Shown in pieces: positions 48,889-59,747 of a stretch of 59,747 nt of DNA. The notes under the pieces were generated by a model, which was given only the letters and a program-made list of their open reading frames with translations, was not told the origin of the DNA and did no database searches. How positions within the stretch are numbered: position 1 is the stretch's first letter; every line of letters starts with the position of its first letter. Origin of the DNA: Chromera velia (lineage: Eukaryota; Sar; Chromeraceae); contig JAHBMJ010000010.1 of the NCBI GenBank assembly GCA_018398765.1, forward strand, positions 1 to 59,747. The letters are read 5' to 3'. The translations under genes and the position numbers were made by a program.

Positions 48889-50336
48889 GGGACCTACACA
48901 GCGTGAGCAGGGTGTAAAGAGGCCAGGATCGATCGAGGGTGTTGAATATAGGAGGTCTGCAATTGACTCGATTAACCCAGCTTTGCCGTGGTATGTTTGT
49001 TTGGATGTATGGCATTGTATGCTGCTTTGCAGAGTCGGCATTAATTACTGTTAATTACTGCATCAAAGTACTAAATCAACAATGAAAATCAATCTGATAA
49101 TTAATGAATACAGTTTAAATAATATTACATAAACCATTTTACAGCACATTAAATTAGAGTATAGCCGTGATTCACCTGTTTATTTATGGAAATCTGAACT
49201 CCGAGTCTCCGATCTCTATTAAACACCTTATAACATCTAAGTTAAAACCTAAGTTAAGGACTATAGGTTTTTTAAAACGTTAAAGCTCAGTGGGAGATGT
49301 TCTCATCACTATACAAAGTATAATGATGATTGAGGGTGTTTTTATGCATGCCGCGTCCCCATATCTAACTGTATGTATGTTATAATCCCGTGTGTGCAGA
49401 ACTTTTGCCAAAGTTGCGTAACACACCTAATACCTAGTAGGTTACTGCCTCGACCAGCCGTGTGACCTCCGTGTCGCAGTTCATTTAAATGTTCGCGTGG
49501 GGCACAAACCTTGATTGTTTATGCGACCACGCGTGGTATATAGGGCCCTTCGCAGTGTCAGACCGTGAACTGCCCTCTGAGATGCACTCTTGCATTTAAT
49601 TTATATTTTCGTCTAAAAAAAATTTCGGTCATATGAAATATAGCCGTTTTGTCAGCTATGCACTTTATTTGCATGTTGCTCCAAAGATGTGCAATCATGC
49701 ATATATACAATCCACGACCACCAGCACAGTATCTGCGACTTACTGTTCACACTAGCCTCATTTTTACATTGCTTTCATCTCACTGCGTGCTCTTAATGCC
49801 TCTCATTTGTTTGCTTTATCCCACTGTACTCCATTCTTTCCTTTCCGCTTGCCTGTGTCATTGCACGATCTTCGTTATCTGCATGCATCCTACGGCTCTC
49901 GGACTGCCCAAAATGATGTGGTCGTGTTAGCTTATTGCACTGATATATTCACTTATGCAGGTCTGTTGCTCGCATTCGATCATGCATTCACTCAACAATG
50001 TCATATATATATTAATCTCTATTCATCTTATCACTGCTCGATCCCATAATAATCGCTTTCACTGCGTGCTTTCGCATGACAATCCACTGCCCTGCCTATT
50101 TCGTTTCACTGTTCTCATTGCACCTTTGTACGCCATATCTCTCCCACTGTCATCTAAGTTGCCTCTTTGCCGAGCCTTTCACGCTCACGTCAGCTCTCAC
50201 ATCGAGTCTCATTAAATCTCAGTCTTCTCAGTTCAGTGCTCTGATTTCAATGTATGGCCTCTTCCCGCTGTATTCTCTCTCATGTTTGGTTCTCGCTTTT
50301 TTCTGCCCACAGCCATCAAGTTTGAACTCATTGCTC
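48889..50336. other. noncoding, AT-rich
   Basis: No exon with domain or phase support on either strand. 49060-49480 is strongly AT-rich. Confidence 0.6.
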
Positions 50337-50546
50337 TTATGCCCCAGCTATCACCCGGCGTAAACAGGCGGGCATGCAGGCAGGCAGGCAGGCAGATATG
50401 CCAAACGGCAGAATAGGCAGACCCGTAAAATGAGAGAATGGCACTGGCAGAATAGCAAAAACTTCAATTTTAAGGCAGAGAGACATGCAAACACGCAGAC
50501 ATAGGCACTGCCAGGCACGCAGACATGCAAACATGCAGCTCGTGCT

Positions 50547-50969
50547 GTCGTTCATCCATCTCCCTGGACCCGGCCGGGCCACCCCATCCCGATCCATAGT
50601 GTGTCCCTTCTCCTTGTGCTTGGGCCACTCCCATTGACTGGACTCCTCTCCCTCTGTTTCTATCCCTGCCTTGTCTAGTGCCTCCTTGAGGGCTGACTCC
50701 GCGAAGTCGCTCAGCCTGAGGGCGTTTCCTGCAATTAGTGATGAAGAAGAGACCGCGGGAGGATAATGGGCCGTAGCACTCTGTTCGCGTAGGTCAAAGG
50801 AGTTTGCACTGGGCTGACTGACCGCGTCATTCCCCCCCTCCCCCACCCTCGCCCTCAGCTGCTTCCATGCAGCTTCTGCCGAGGGTCTGGATGAGGGAAG
50901 AGGGTTATCGTAGATGTGCGCACGGGCTGTGGATCCACCTGTGGGAGGGCGATCGACGGTTCTCTCCAT
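50547..50969 (-). CDS. possible exon of unknown protein
   Basis: A minus-strand frame with mixed composition (LSDFAESALKEALDKAGIET then EGEESSQWEWPKHKEKG) that does not look like simple sequence. No splice partner or homologue recognised; it could equally be a chance ORF. Confidence 0.25.
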
Positions 50970-51929
50970 CTTCGGTCGTCTCCTTTTTTTTCACCTTCGT
51001 CTCTATCCATCCAAGCGTTCCTCCTCCTGTCCCACTACCCGTCTACACTTCACAACGAGACCTCTCTATGTTCTCTCCGAGTCTCTGCACACTCATAAGT
51101 CACGGCACTTCGTCTATCGAATTTACAAATGTGGTTTCACGACAAACTTGGGTGGAGACGGATGTGTTGCTGTAACACTTTCGAGATCTCCGCCTTTTGG
51201 CGGTCTCTCGGAGTGTGAGGACCACCTTTTTCTTTCTCTCAGCTCACTGTATGATCTGAAACTCAGTGATCATTCATTAATTTTCCTTTAGCCCGTACGT
51301 GATAATTAACACACTCACAAAAGTTGGGTGACAAGACTTTAGTCACTTCTGCGTGCAAAGCGCGCGCACTCACTTATATGTATAATGACGTTAAATCTCC
51401 TCAAATAATATAGTGAGCACATTTTGTCCACACTTTTTTGTCCATTTGTCCATACGCGGTAGTAGGCCCGACCGACTCACTCAGTGCCGGGGTCTTTGGT
51501 GGGCCCGCGCCATATGGCTTGCAAGAATTATGTTAACCGTCTGCATGCACGCAGGAGTCCACTTCGGCACCTCCGACAGTCACTTTGGCTGTAAGTTTAG
51601 CATTAGAGAACGCTACTCAATTCTCTAAAACATCTACTTCTTTCACTAAGGCATTTTGTTTTGAACAAACGAGGCCCCCACCTACTGCGGAAACTTGCAG
51701 TTCTTCTTGACATTCTCTCGTTCGATCATCCATCTCCCCGTCTCCAACCCTGTTTCACTTCTCCTCACCAAATCAGGATGTATCAGAGCAGAGGCGTTTT
51801 CATTTTCGTGTGCATTCGCTACTCTCTTTCAAAATTGCCTGTGCTTTTTCAAAAAGACCTACGAAAAGGAGACGAATCGGAGTGGCACTGTTTTTCCGAG
51901 GCAGTAGAGGCAAACATATCGACGAGAGA

Positions 51930-52036
51930 TTCTCTCTCTTTCACTCCCTCCCTCCCTCCCTCCCTCCCCCCCTCTCTCTTTCTCTCTCTCTCTCTTTCTC
52001 TTTCTCTCTCTATCTCTCTCTCTTTCTCTTTCTCTT

Positions 52037-52077
<41 letters not shown>

Positions 52078-52113
52078 CTCTCTTTTTCTCTCTTTCTCTC
52101 TTTTTCTTTCTCT

Positions 52114-52161
<48 letters not shown>

Positions 52162-52240
52162 GTCTGTCTCTCTCTCTCTCTCTCTGTCTCTGTCTCTCTC
52201 TCTCTCTCTTCTTCTGTCTCTTTCTCTCTATCTTTCCCTC
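51930..52240. repeat. (CT)n microsatellite
   Basis: About 300 bp of CT/CTTT with few interruptions. Confidence 0.95.
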
Positions 52241-52245
52241 CCTTT

Positions 52246-52678
52246 CTTTTTGGCTTGCTCGCGCACTCTTGTATATCTATGAAATCCCTTCTTGCTTTTT
52301 TGTGCATGTGCGTATGCTGTGCATGATGTGTACATATTTGTGTTTATGTACGTGATAGTGTATATGAACAGTACGTGCGTGTGCGTGCGCGTGTGTGTAT
52401 GTGTGTGCATATGTTAGCCTGTGAAACTAGCTCCCACGCGCGCCGTATACATCTTTGAATAGTCAACAGTATGCGTCAGTATGTGATGAACTCTTTCTGT
52501 TGCTCTGGTTACTCTTTCTCTCTCTCTGTCTCCTTGGCTCTCTCTTTGCCTCTGTCTGTCGCACATGCTTCTTTTACTACATGACATTCGTCAGGTGTAG
52601 TATAAAGCATTCAATGAGGAATATCAACACTGAGGCATATCTCTCTGAACTTACAAATGTCATTCGCTCCTCTCTTTC

Positions 52679-52713
<35 letters not shown>

Positions 52714-52992
52714 TTCTTTTCTTCTGTCTCTTTTTTTCTATCTTTCCCTTCCTTTCTCTTCAACTCGCTTGCTCACTCCTTCTCTCCGTATATCTATGAA
52801 TATCTCTTCTTGCTTTTCTGTGCATGTGCGTATGCTGTATATGATCTGTACACATTTGCGTTTCTGTATATGATTATGTATGTGAATGGTATGTGTGTGC
52901 GCATGTATGTGTGTATGTATATGCGTGTGTGTGTGTATGTACGTGTGTGTATGTGTGTGTATGTATGTGTGTGTATGTGTATGTGTGTGTAT

Positions 52993-53039
<47 letters not shown>

Positions 53040-53056
53040 TGTTTGTGTATCTGTCA

Positions 53057-53101
<45 letters not shown>

Positions 53102-53130
53102 CCTTTTTCCCTTTCTTTCTCTCTAGCTCT

Positions 53131-53188
<58 letters not shown>

Positions 53189-53649
53189 TTACTTCTATCT
53201 CTTTCTCTCTATCTTTCCCTCCCTTTCTTTTTGGCTTGCTCGCGCACTCCATCTCTCTGTATATCTATAAATATCCCTTCTTGCTTTTTTGTGCATGTGC
53301 GTATGCTGTGCATGATGTATACACATTTGCGTTTGTGTACGTGATTGTGTATGTGAACGGTATATGCCCGCGCGCGCACATGTGTATGTGTGTGCATATG
53401 TCAGCCTGTGAAACTAGCTCCCACGCATGCCGTATACATCTTTGAATAGTCAACAGTGTGCATCAGTATGTGATGAACTCTTTCTGTTGCTCTGGTTGCT
53501 CTTTCTCTCTCTCTGTCTCCTTGGCTCTCTCTTTGCCTCTGTCTGTCACATATGCTTCTTTTGCTATATGGCATTTGTCAAGTGCAGTACGAAGCATCCA
53601 ATGAGGAATATCAACACTGAGGCATATCTCTCTGAACTTACAAATGTCA

Positions 53650-53660
<11 letters not shown>
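52246..53660. repeat. ~983 bp tandem duplication with internal microsatellites
   Basis: The segment from GGCTTGCTCGCGCACTC (52250) to TTACAAATGTCATTCG (52665) recurs at about 53232-53650 with about 95% identity by eye. A shorter, more diverged copy lies at 52757-52900. (CT)n and (GT)n runs at 52660-52730, 52890-53048, 53060-53200 and 53655-53702 separate them. Confidence 0.85.
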
Positions 53661-53695
<35 letters not shown>

Positions 53696-53804
53696 TTCTC
53701 TTCTTCTGTCTCTTTTTCTCTATCTTTCCCTTCCTTTCTCTTCAGCTCGCTTGGATAACGATGGCATGACGCAGCCGCGTCATAGTCATAGTTATAGTAA
53801 GTAG

Positions 53805-54580
53805 TAGTTAATCAAATCCTTAGGTTGTTAATTTTTGTTTTGTCTACATTTTTTTTTTTCTATACATTTTTTGTTGAAAACAAAAAAAAAAAGTTTCTTT
53901 CATACATTTGTTTTTCTCAAGGCTCGCTGGAGTGTAGCTTGAATTTCTAAAAATCTAGTATCCGTTTGATTTAGCCTATGATTCGATCTACACTGTCGAT
54001 AAGGCAAGTTGAGGCGAATCGATCCGATTAGTATGCAGGCTTCCTTATCCCCCCCCCCCATGAATGTGTGCTCTCAGTTGTCCTCAAAGCCTTGCTAGTA
54101 GCTTGGGATTTGGCGTCGCTAAATCAAGGATTTAACCCTCAATCATCATCATCATCATCACATTGTGACAATTAAAACATATTATGTATCGTGAAATTTT
54201 TTTTCGGTGGATGCAAAATATTGTAAAACAACTTACTGGCCCGGTCTCGCTATCTTAATTTAGAATACTTTAGAACTATTATTGTTCATAATTTTTCATA
54301 ATTTTTCACAATATGGTTGTCCATACCTGTTTTTATACTGCTATATACGTATTGTATACTATGTGTGCACAAAGATTTGCACAAATAACACTGGAATTGT
54401 AGCTTAGTGGATGATATAACATAATATAACAAACTAAGTTGCTCTTCCCATGATGGCCGGACATGGTGCTGATGCTCTCACAAACCCGAACAGTGCGCTT
54501 CCAGCGCGTCCTCCGCGCGCCACGGCCCTCAATTAAGGCTGGGGCGCGTCCGAACTTGTGACGTACAAACTAGTACAAAC
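53805..54580. other. noncoding, AT-rich
   Basis: No ORF or repeat of note beyond a short (ATC)n at 54141-54160. Confidence 0.6.
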
Positions 54581-54779
54581 ATTATTTAAGGGGGTCCCCC
54601 CCTGGGGGGAGATGCATTTGAGATCTGTTCTTAGCACGCCCGCCTTCCTTTTGTCTTTTCATCCCCATACTGCAACACATCTGGCTACATTGGAACATTC
54701 TAGGTTCTACTCGATCAGTCTTTTGCGGTTCAGTCGTCCATGAGGATGCGTGCACTGCTGAATCCCCCCATCCTTCACC

Positions 54780-55060
54780 GGAGTGGCCTCGCGTGCCCCT
54801 GATGCACGCAGTCGCTGCCTGTAGGTGGGCAACTTGCAGCCGAGCTTGGATTCGGCCACACACCTCCCCATACCTCTGCCCCCACTTCTCTTTTAACAGT
54901 CCGGCCAGCCTGCACAAGAATGTGTTGGCTTCCTTGTGGAGTGTGCCATCGACCAGGCTCACTAGTGAGATGAAGTCGTATCCCCTGTCCCCACATGCCC
55001 CTGCGTGCTTCGTTTTCTTCTCTTGAGCTTGGGAAGAGAGGACGGCGGTCCAGGGGGTAT
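54780..55060 (-). pseudogene. LINE-type reverse transcriptase C-terminal tail
   Basis: The minus frame contains DRGYDFISLVSLVDGTLHKE, then a CRLAGLLKEKWGQRYGEV stretch and AATACIRGTRG. This matches the conserved tail found after the RT domain in many algal and animal non-LTR element ORFs (RGYDF-L-VDG ... KEA ... LRG). The RT core is absent, so it is a 3' fragment. Confidence 0.6.
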
Positions 55061-55146
55061 CGTCTTTGGAAGCGGCACACGGGTTGCTCACCCTTGTGTC
55101 GTTGACACTCTTCCATTCAGCATGTGCTGCACTGTGCTTCGAGGTG

Positions 55147-55275
55147 GCCCTGTGGTCAGTCTCTGAATCCCTCTCCCCCCGGATGCATGCATGTCGACTC
55201 ACGGTACTTCTTTTCTGTGCCTGCCTGAAGACGCTTTCTTACCCCTAGGTCTCCTTGTCTTGTTGCCAAGACTCA
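55147..55275. repeat. ~130 bp dispersed repeat, copy 1
   Basis: GGCCCTGTGGTCAGTCTCTG to TTGTTGCCAAGACTCA; near-identical to 57369-57498 in the same orientation. It lies just outside the RT tail and may be part of that element's terminal region. Confidence 0.85.
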
Positions 55276-55944
55276 CGCCTGTTTGGATGTGGTGATAGCC
55301 TTGTTTCCTTCGCTTGCCTCCAGGCTGAGCCTCCAGTTGCCCCTCTTCACCCTGTTCTTTTTGTCTGTCCTTCCGTGTGCGTTTCAGATACTCTCCACAT
55401 AAGTTTTCTTGCAGAAGCATTCTTGACACTCTTCCGGCCATTCAGCATATGCTGCACTGCGCTTCGAAACAAAAAACTAACTGTCTTTGCTCTCTGCAGA
55501 AGCAAGGGCGACCTGCACGCTCACGCTTCCCTCTTTCTCGGACGACGGTTCGACGTAGACCTCTCGCAAGGTAGGCGCTCAGTCTGTCTTGAATAGTTTG
55601 ACTAGTTGTCCTGACCGAGGAAGCGTTTTGCATTGATTAAATTTTGAGCGTGTCTGAAACATGGTACGTGTGCCTGGGGGGGCAGAGTCTCAATGAAGCA
55701 TCTGTGCCATGTCCGAACAGTCTCAGACCACGCGTCGCCTGGATGACCGGTCAACTGTATTTGGGTCTCCCTCCTTTCCTTATCCTCAACCGATCAGGGA
55801 ATCGGTCAGAAGAGACAGCCGGAGGAGCGACAGCCGGTTGGTCTGGAGGGACCTAATGCGGGAAAGCCGACTTTCAGCCAGTCGTTCCCACCTCTCAGAC
55901 AGTCAGCTGTCTGAACGACTGCACGGATGACGAAGCTCAACAGG

Positions 55945-56575
55945 TTCACGGGGGAATGAAGGAGAGCAGCAGGCAGGGGTGACAGCAGAGCAAACGGGGG
56001 AATGAAGGAGAGGAGCAGGCAGGGGCGACAGCAGAGCAAACGAGGGAATGAAGGAGAGGAGCAGGCAGGGGCGACAGCAGAGCAAACGGGGGAATGAAGG
56101 AGAGGAGCAGGCAGGGGCGACAGCAGAGCAAACGGGGGAATGAAGGAGAGGAGCAGGCAGGGGCGATAGCAGAGCAAACGGGGGAATGAAGGAGAGGAGC
56201 AGGCAGGGGCGACAGCAGAGCAAACGGGGGAATGAAGGAGAGGAGCAGGCAGGGGCGATAGCAGAGCAAACGGGGGAATGAAGGAGAGGAGCAGGCAGGG
56301 GCGACAGCAGAGCAAACGGGGGAATGAAGGAGAGGAGCAGGCAGGGGCGACAGCAGAGCAAACAGGGGAATGAAGGAGAGGAGCAGGCAGGGGCGACAGC
56401 AGAGCAAACGGGGGAATGAAGGAGAGGAGCAGGCAGGGGCGACAGCAGAGCAAACGGGGGAATGAAGGAGAGGAGCAGGCAGGGGCGACAGCAGAGCAAA
56501 CGGGGGAATGAAGGAGAGGAGCAGGCAGGGGCGACAGCAGATCAAACGGGGGAGTGAAGGAGAGGAGCAGCAAAG
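55945..56575. repeat. 46 bp minisatellite, about 13 copies
   Basis: Unit starts CGGGGGAATGAAGGAGAGGA and ends GCGACAGCAGAGCAAA; period 46 bp. As 46 is not a multiple of 3 and the unit lacks stops on the minus strand, all three minus frames stay open throughout (198-258 aa). This is a property of the repeat and not evidence of a gene. Confidence 0.95.
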
Positions 56576-56639
56576 GCCGCACAGCGGAGAAGGGGGGAAG
56601 GAATCAAGAGTCGAAGGAAGAAAGGAACGAATGAATGTT

Positions 56640-57366
56640 GGCACTTGGTTTAGTAGCTAGCGCGCGGACAGTGGCGGGTGGCGGGCACCGGGGAGAAACA
56701 AGGCGGGAACGAAGGGGGGAGCGGAAGGGGGGAGGACGGAGGATGACGGAGACTAGCAGCGGCAACGGCACCGGCGGGGGTTGTGACGGCAGGCAGCATG
56801 GATAGGGGGGCGAACGATCTAACGGTCCAACGATCGATCAATGGAATGAAAGGACAAGGAGCGGTAGCGGCGGCGCGAAAGATGCAGCACGGCTCAGCGG
56901 CGAAGACTGCATTGGGGATGGCCGGCAGAAGACAAACTGGAGTTGCCCCCTTACTGATTGCTCCGCCTATTCCCAGCTGTCGGCAGATGCTTCAGCTTCT
57001 GCATGAGAGGCTGAGACATGATCTCCCCCCTCATGGCACCCACACGAGCATAAGTTCGTGTACTGTACCAGACATCAATTTGTTGTTTGCTTGCCAATGC
57101 CTTCCCAAGCCTTTCAAGCATGCAAGAATATGCTACAGTCTCTCGATAACTTCTTGAACACGTATGCGAGCAGGGATGCTTTGGTAGAAACTTAATCTCG
57201 TCCCTTGTGGCAGTGCCTGTGCCTCTATTTTTTCTCTTTCCTATGCCTCGACAGAGAAGCACGTTGAAGGAGAGTGTTTTTCTCTCGCAGCTCCGTGTCA
57301 GTTGGTGTTGCTGCCTAAATTTATTGTGCGCTCTGATATGTTGCAGGGACCCTCTCCGGAGATTGG
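56640..57366. other. no gene recognised
   Basis: The minus ORF at 56951-57409 contains LERLGKALASKQQIDVWYST, with no domain recognised, and may be more of the retroelement seen at 54.8 kb, since both ORFs begin with a GERDSETDHRA stretch encoded in the shared repeat. Confidence 0.4.
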
Positions 57367-57368
57367 CG

Positions 57369-57498
57369 GCCCTGTGGTCAGTCTCTGAATCTCTCTCCCC
57401 CGGATGCATGCATGTCGACTCACGGTACTTCTTTTCTAACTGCCTGCCTGAAGACGCTTTCTTACCCCTAGGTCTCCTTGTCTTGTTGCCAAGACTCA
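57369..57498. repeat. ~130 bp dispersed repeat, copy 2
   Basis: Same sequence and direction as 55147-55275 with a few differences. Confidence 0.85.
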
Positions 57499-57529
57499 GG
57501 CGCTTTCTCCCCCCAATCCCTCGGTAGTT

Positions 57530-57592
<63 letters not shown>
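57530..57592. repeat. (CT)n(GT)n microsatellite
   Basis: Preceded by CCCCCCAATCCCTCGGTA, which also precedes the (CT)n(CA)n tract at 59358, so the two loci share a source sequence. Confidence 0.95.
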
Positions 57593-57719
57593 ATGTGTGT
57601 TTGTCCCCTCAGACTTCCCCGTATTCTCCTGTACCGCTTTTCATGAAGCTTTCTGAACAAATTACCACTGTCGTGCTGGAAGAAAATCTTTTGGCACGAT
57701 CTTGAACGATACAAACTGT

Positions 57720-58917
57720 TGCAGGAAGGAAGCAGCTAGAAAAGGATTTTGTTCCTAGCCCTGCTCCTGTAGGGGTGCTGACTGCTGACTTTTAGTGAAG
57801 TAAATTGTGTCTAAGCGTGATACGGCGTGATATGGCATGATCCTAATAGTTTGAAAGTTTTATATTAAATCAAGTGATTTGATCCTACTTTAACCTTAAG
57901 CCATTAAAAAATCATTATAGGACTATAAAAAGTCCACAGCTTTTGGTTTTTAAATAAATTTTTATAGGTTTTTCGTTACTTTTCATGTAAATTTGGATCA
58001 CATATTTAATAATAGTTAAAATATTTTATCATATGCGTTGGCTTATAGCTATATATCTGCCAGTGTGGTGTGTAAGTATAAATCAAATTTAATCAGTGTT
58101 ATGTTAGATTTCCCTATGATTTCTTTGTCACATCATATGACTCATATATCCGTTGGTTAACTAGTCCGAGTCCACTGCCAGGACTGCTGACAATTAACCT
58201 AGAACTGAATTAAGCTGAAGCCTAAGTCATCCCCCAGACCTCTCATCTCACTTTTTCCCTTTTTTACAGTCTTTCAACCACTTTCAACTTGAAGTTTTGT
58301 TTTTGTTGATGCCCTTGATGAGCACGTTTTCATTGAAGAAGTCGAGGGGAAAGTCCAGATAATGTGGCCAAGCTAACCGACTGAACTCTGATTGAATTCA
58401 TTTCAGTGGCAGACTCCTCAGACCATGCAGTGAGGGCCACACCTTGCTTCTGTCTACATGAAGCGAGGGAGAAAGAACATTTTTCCAAAAACAAATAGAT
58501 TCGAGCATGCATACAGGCAGGCGAAGGCATCCACGGCGACTGCTGGCTGTGAAGCAGGAACAAAAAAAAACAGTTGATCTATGCATTGTGAGTCTGTTTG
58601 TGCGTAGCGAGTGAAAGAGGACGTGACAGAGACATTCAGGCAGAACAGACAGGAGCGAGAAGACCCCTTCTTCCCTCAACTGAAATCAATTTTCTCTCTG
58701 CTCACAATCACCTCCTCTCTCTCTCTCTCTCTCCCTCCCTGAGGCAAGAAAGGGACGACAAGGAAGGAACAACTCCCATGCAGCTACCCCTTTTCCTCCT
58801 GCACAAATGCGATGAAATCACTTCTTCCCATGCAGCCTCCCTCCTGCCACTTTCTTTCCATGCATGCATGGTCAAGTGCATCGATCGTTCATTCACAGAA
58901 CGCTTGACGGATTCAGT
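57720..58917. other. intergenic, AT-rich to 58300
   Basis: No supported gene; 58300-58917 may be 3' flank of the tetraspan paralogue. Confidence 0.55.
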
Positions 58918-59229
58918 TCACTTTTTCACCAGCGCGACCCCGGCAGCCCCCGCAGACACCCATCCGAGTGCAGTAGCAACGATTGCCAGGATGGCGGCTG
59001 TGCCCAGCTCCCACTCCACCGAATCTGCAAGGTAGTTGTCACTCGTCAGGGCACCCCAAGTGGCCATTCCGACGAGAGCGCACACCGCCCCGAGACCAGA
59101 CACGCCCACTCCGATCATTTCAAGACCGTCCTTCATCATTCCGATGAGCGCCAAGACAGCACCGGTGAAGAGGAAGAAGGCACCGGCAGCTCCTAGAGAC
59201 AGCATCGTCAGACCGGCGTTGTAGTAGTC
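58918..59229 (-). CDS. last exon of a second claudin/PMP22-like membrane protein
   Basis: Acceptor CATGCAG at 59230, 103 codons and TGA (58918-58920). Three helices. It aligns without a large gap to exon 4 of the gene at 46641: both share IGVGV/AGVGV, LGA, VG, WG-LT--NY, S-E-ELGTAA-LAI. The intron enters at the same place, 5-7 residues before helix 2. Upstream exons, with the first helix and loop, should lie beyond the window's right end. Confidence 0.85.
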   Translation of the reverse strand, partial: DYYNAGLTMLSLGAAGAFFLFTGAVLALIGMMKDGLEMIGVGVSGLGAVCALVGMATWGALTSDNYLADSVEWELGTAAILAIVATALGWVSAGAAGVALVKK

Positions 59230-59354
59230 CTGCATGAGAAACGATCGATAGAAGCACGGGGAATCAAACTAAGAGGCCAAAAAGAGATAAAAGACGACCT
59301 ATCAGGTGCAGCAAATCCCAGCGACTCGCACTGTCTCCCCCCAATCCCTCGGTA

Positions 59355-59357
<3 letters not shown>

Positions 59358-59424
<67 letters not shown>

Positions 59425-59515
59425 AGAGAGAGTGAGTGTGAGTGTGAGTGTGAGTGTAAGTGTAAGTGTAAGTGTGGGAGTGCATGTAAGTGTGTGTGAG
59501 TGTGTGTGGGGGGGG
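59358..59515. repeat. (CT)n(CA)n and (GTGAGT)-like microsatellites
   Basis: CT run, CA run, then GTGAGT/GTAAGT hexamers. They lie in the intron upstream of the tetraspan paralogue exon. Confidence 0.95.
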
Positions 59516-59747
59516 GCGGGGTTGGCGCCAAGGGGTTTGCGGGAGTGGGGGCTGGAGTTCTGGTTTTTTGGGGGGGAGGCGGGGTTTAGGTGCGAGAGAA
59601 AGGGAGAGAGAGAGTGAGTAATCGGCCCCATAAGCGAAAGTCCATTCGGTGACTGGGTGAGGAAGCAAAGCTGAGTTGGCAGAAAAGCAAGCCCTCTGTT
59701 GGACAAAGATGCAGACGCGAACAGGCATTTCACGCACGCCCCCCCCC

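Noticed and set aside
51661-53445. ORFs of 152-262 aa
   Set aside because: CT and GT microsatellite translation.
55945-56575. CRISPR-like periodic array
   Set aside because: The whole 46 bp unit repeats without unique spacers, and the window is eukaryotic; the same applies to the 96 bp and 24 bp arrays.
55806-56644. Three overlapping minus-strand ORFs of 198-258 aa
   Set aside because: A stop-free 46 bp unit keeps all three frames open; no start context, splice signal or domain.
59428-59515. Array of splice-donor-like GTGAGT/GTAAGT hexamers
   Set aside because: Simple-sequence drift of a GT-rich microsatellite explains it; no exon is attached.

Overview
This is nuclear DNA of an intron-rich eukaryote. 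Exons are short and GC-rich, introns are mostly 170-500 bp, acceptors almost always read TGCAG, and there is heavy microsatellite and transposon load. No ribosomal, tRNA or prokaryotic operon features were found. The mix of a NACHT-ankyrin gene, a very large Ty1/copia element and RT fragments is what I would expect of a microalga or other protist. A chromerid alveolate (Chromera/Vitrella-like) is my best guess, but it is inference only.

Layout. 1-3,840: AT-rich ~0.94 kb repeat units around a decayed reverse-transcriptase fragment. 3,954-32,865 (minus strand): one multi-exon NACHT-ankyrin (NLR/STAND-like) gene with an N-terminal helical region, an 8-residue repeat array, a NACHT NTPase domain and about twelve ankyrin repeats, nearly all coded one repeat per exon with phase-0 introns. 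It carries six in-frame TAA/TAG codons, a frameshift at Walker B and a damaged Walker A, so it looks like a decaying gene. 5,069-23,678 (plus strand): an 18.6 kb Ty1/copia LTR retrotransposon sitting in one intron of that gene, with 749 bp LTRs and a 5 bp target duplication GATGA. A 3.4 kb terminal-inverted-repeat element (8,092-11,526) is nested in its gag. 33,519-36,899: a region bounded by inverted GATATTT-rich AT arrays, with tandem repeats and CTTC tracts inside. 38,298-46,190 (minus): a gene of about 1,950 residues with a split fibronectin-III-like N-terminus, many PPG(F/L) motifs and an 11-copy 32-residue repeat holding two Trp-Gly motifs per unit. 46,641-48,888 (plus): an intact four-exon, 189-residue, four-helix membrane protein with a claudin/PMP22-like first loop. 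58,918-59,229 (minus): the last exon of a paralogue of it. Between them, 49-58.9 kb holds noncoding sequence, microsatellites, a 46 bp minisatellite and a LINE-type RT tail.

How it fits together. The two membrane-protein genes are related to each other. The WG-repeat gene and the first membrane-protein gene are divergent and share a roughly 450 bp upstream region. The transposon insertions are nested: the TIR element in the copia gag, and the copia in the ankyrin intron. The copia LTRs differ at about 35 of 749 positions, nearly all transitions. Most stops in the decayed genes are likewise one transition from a sense codon.
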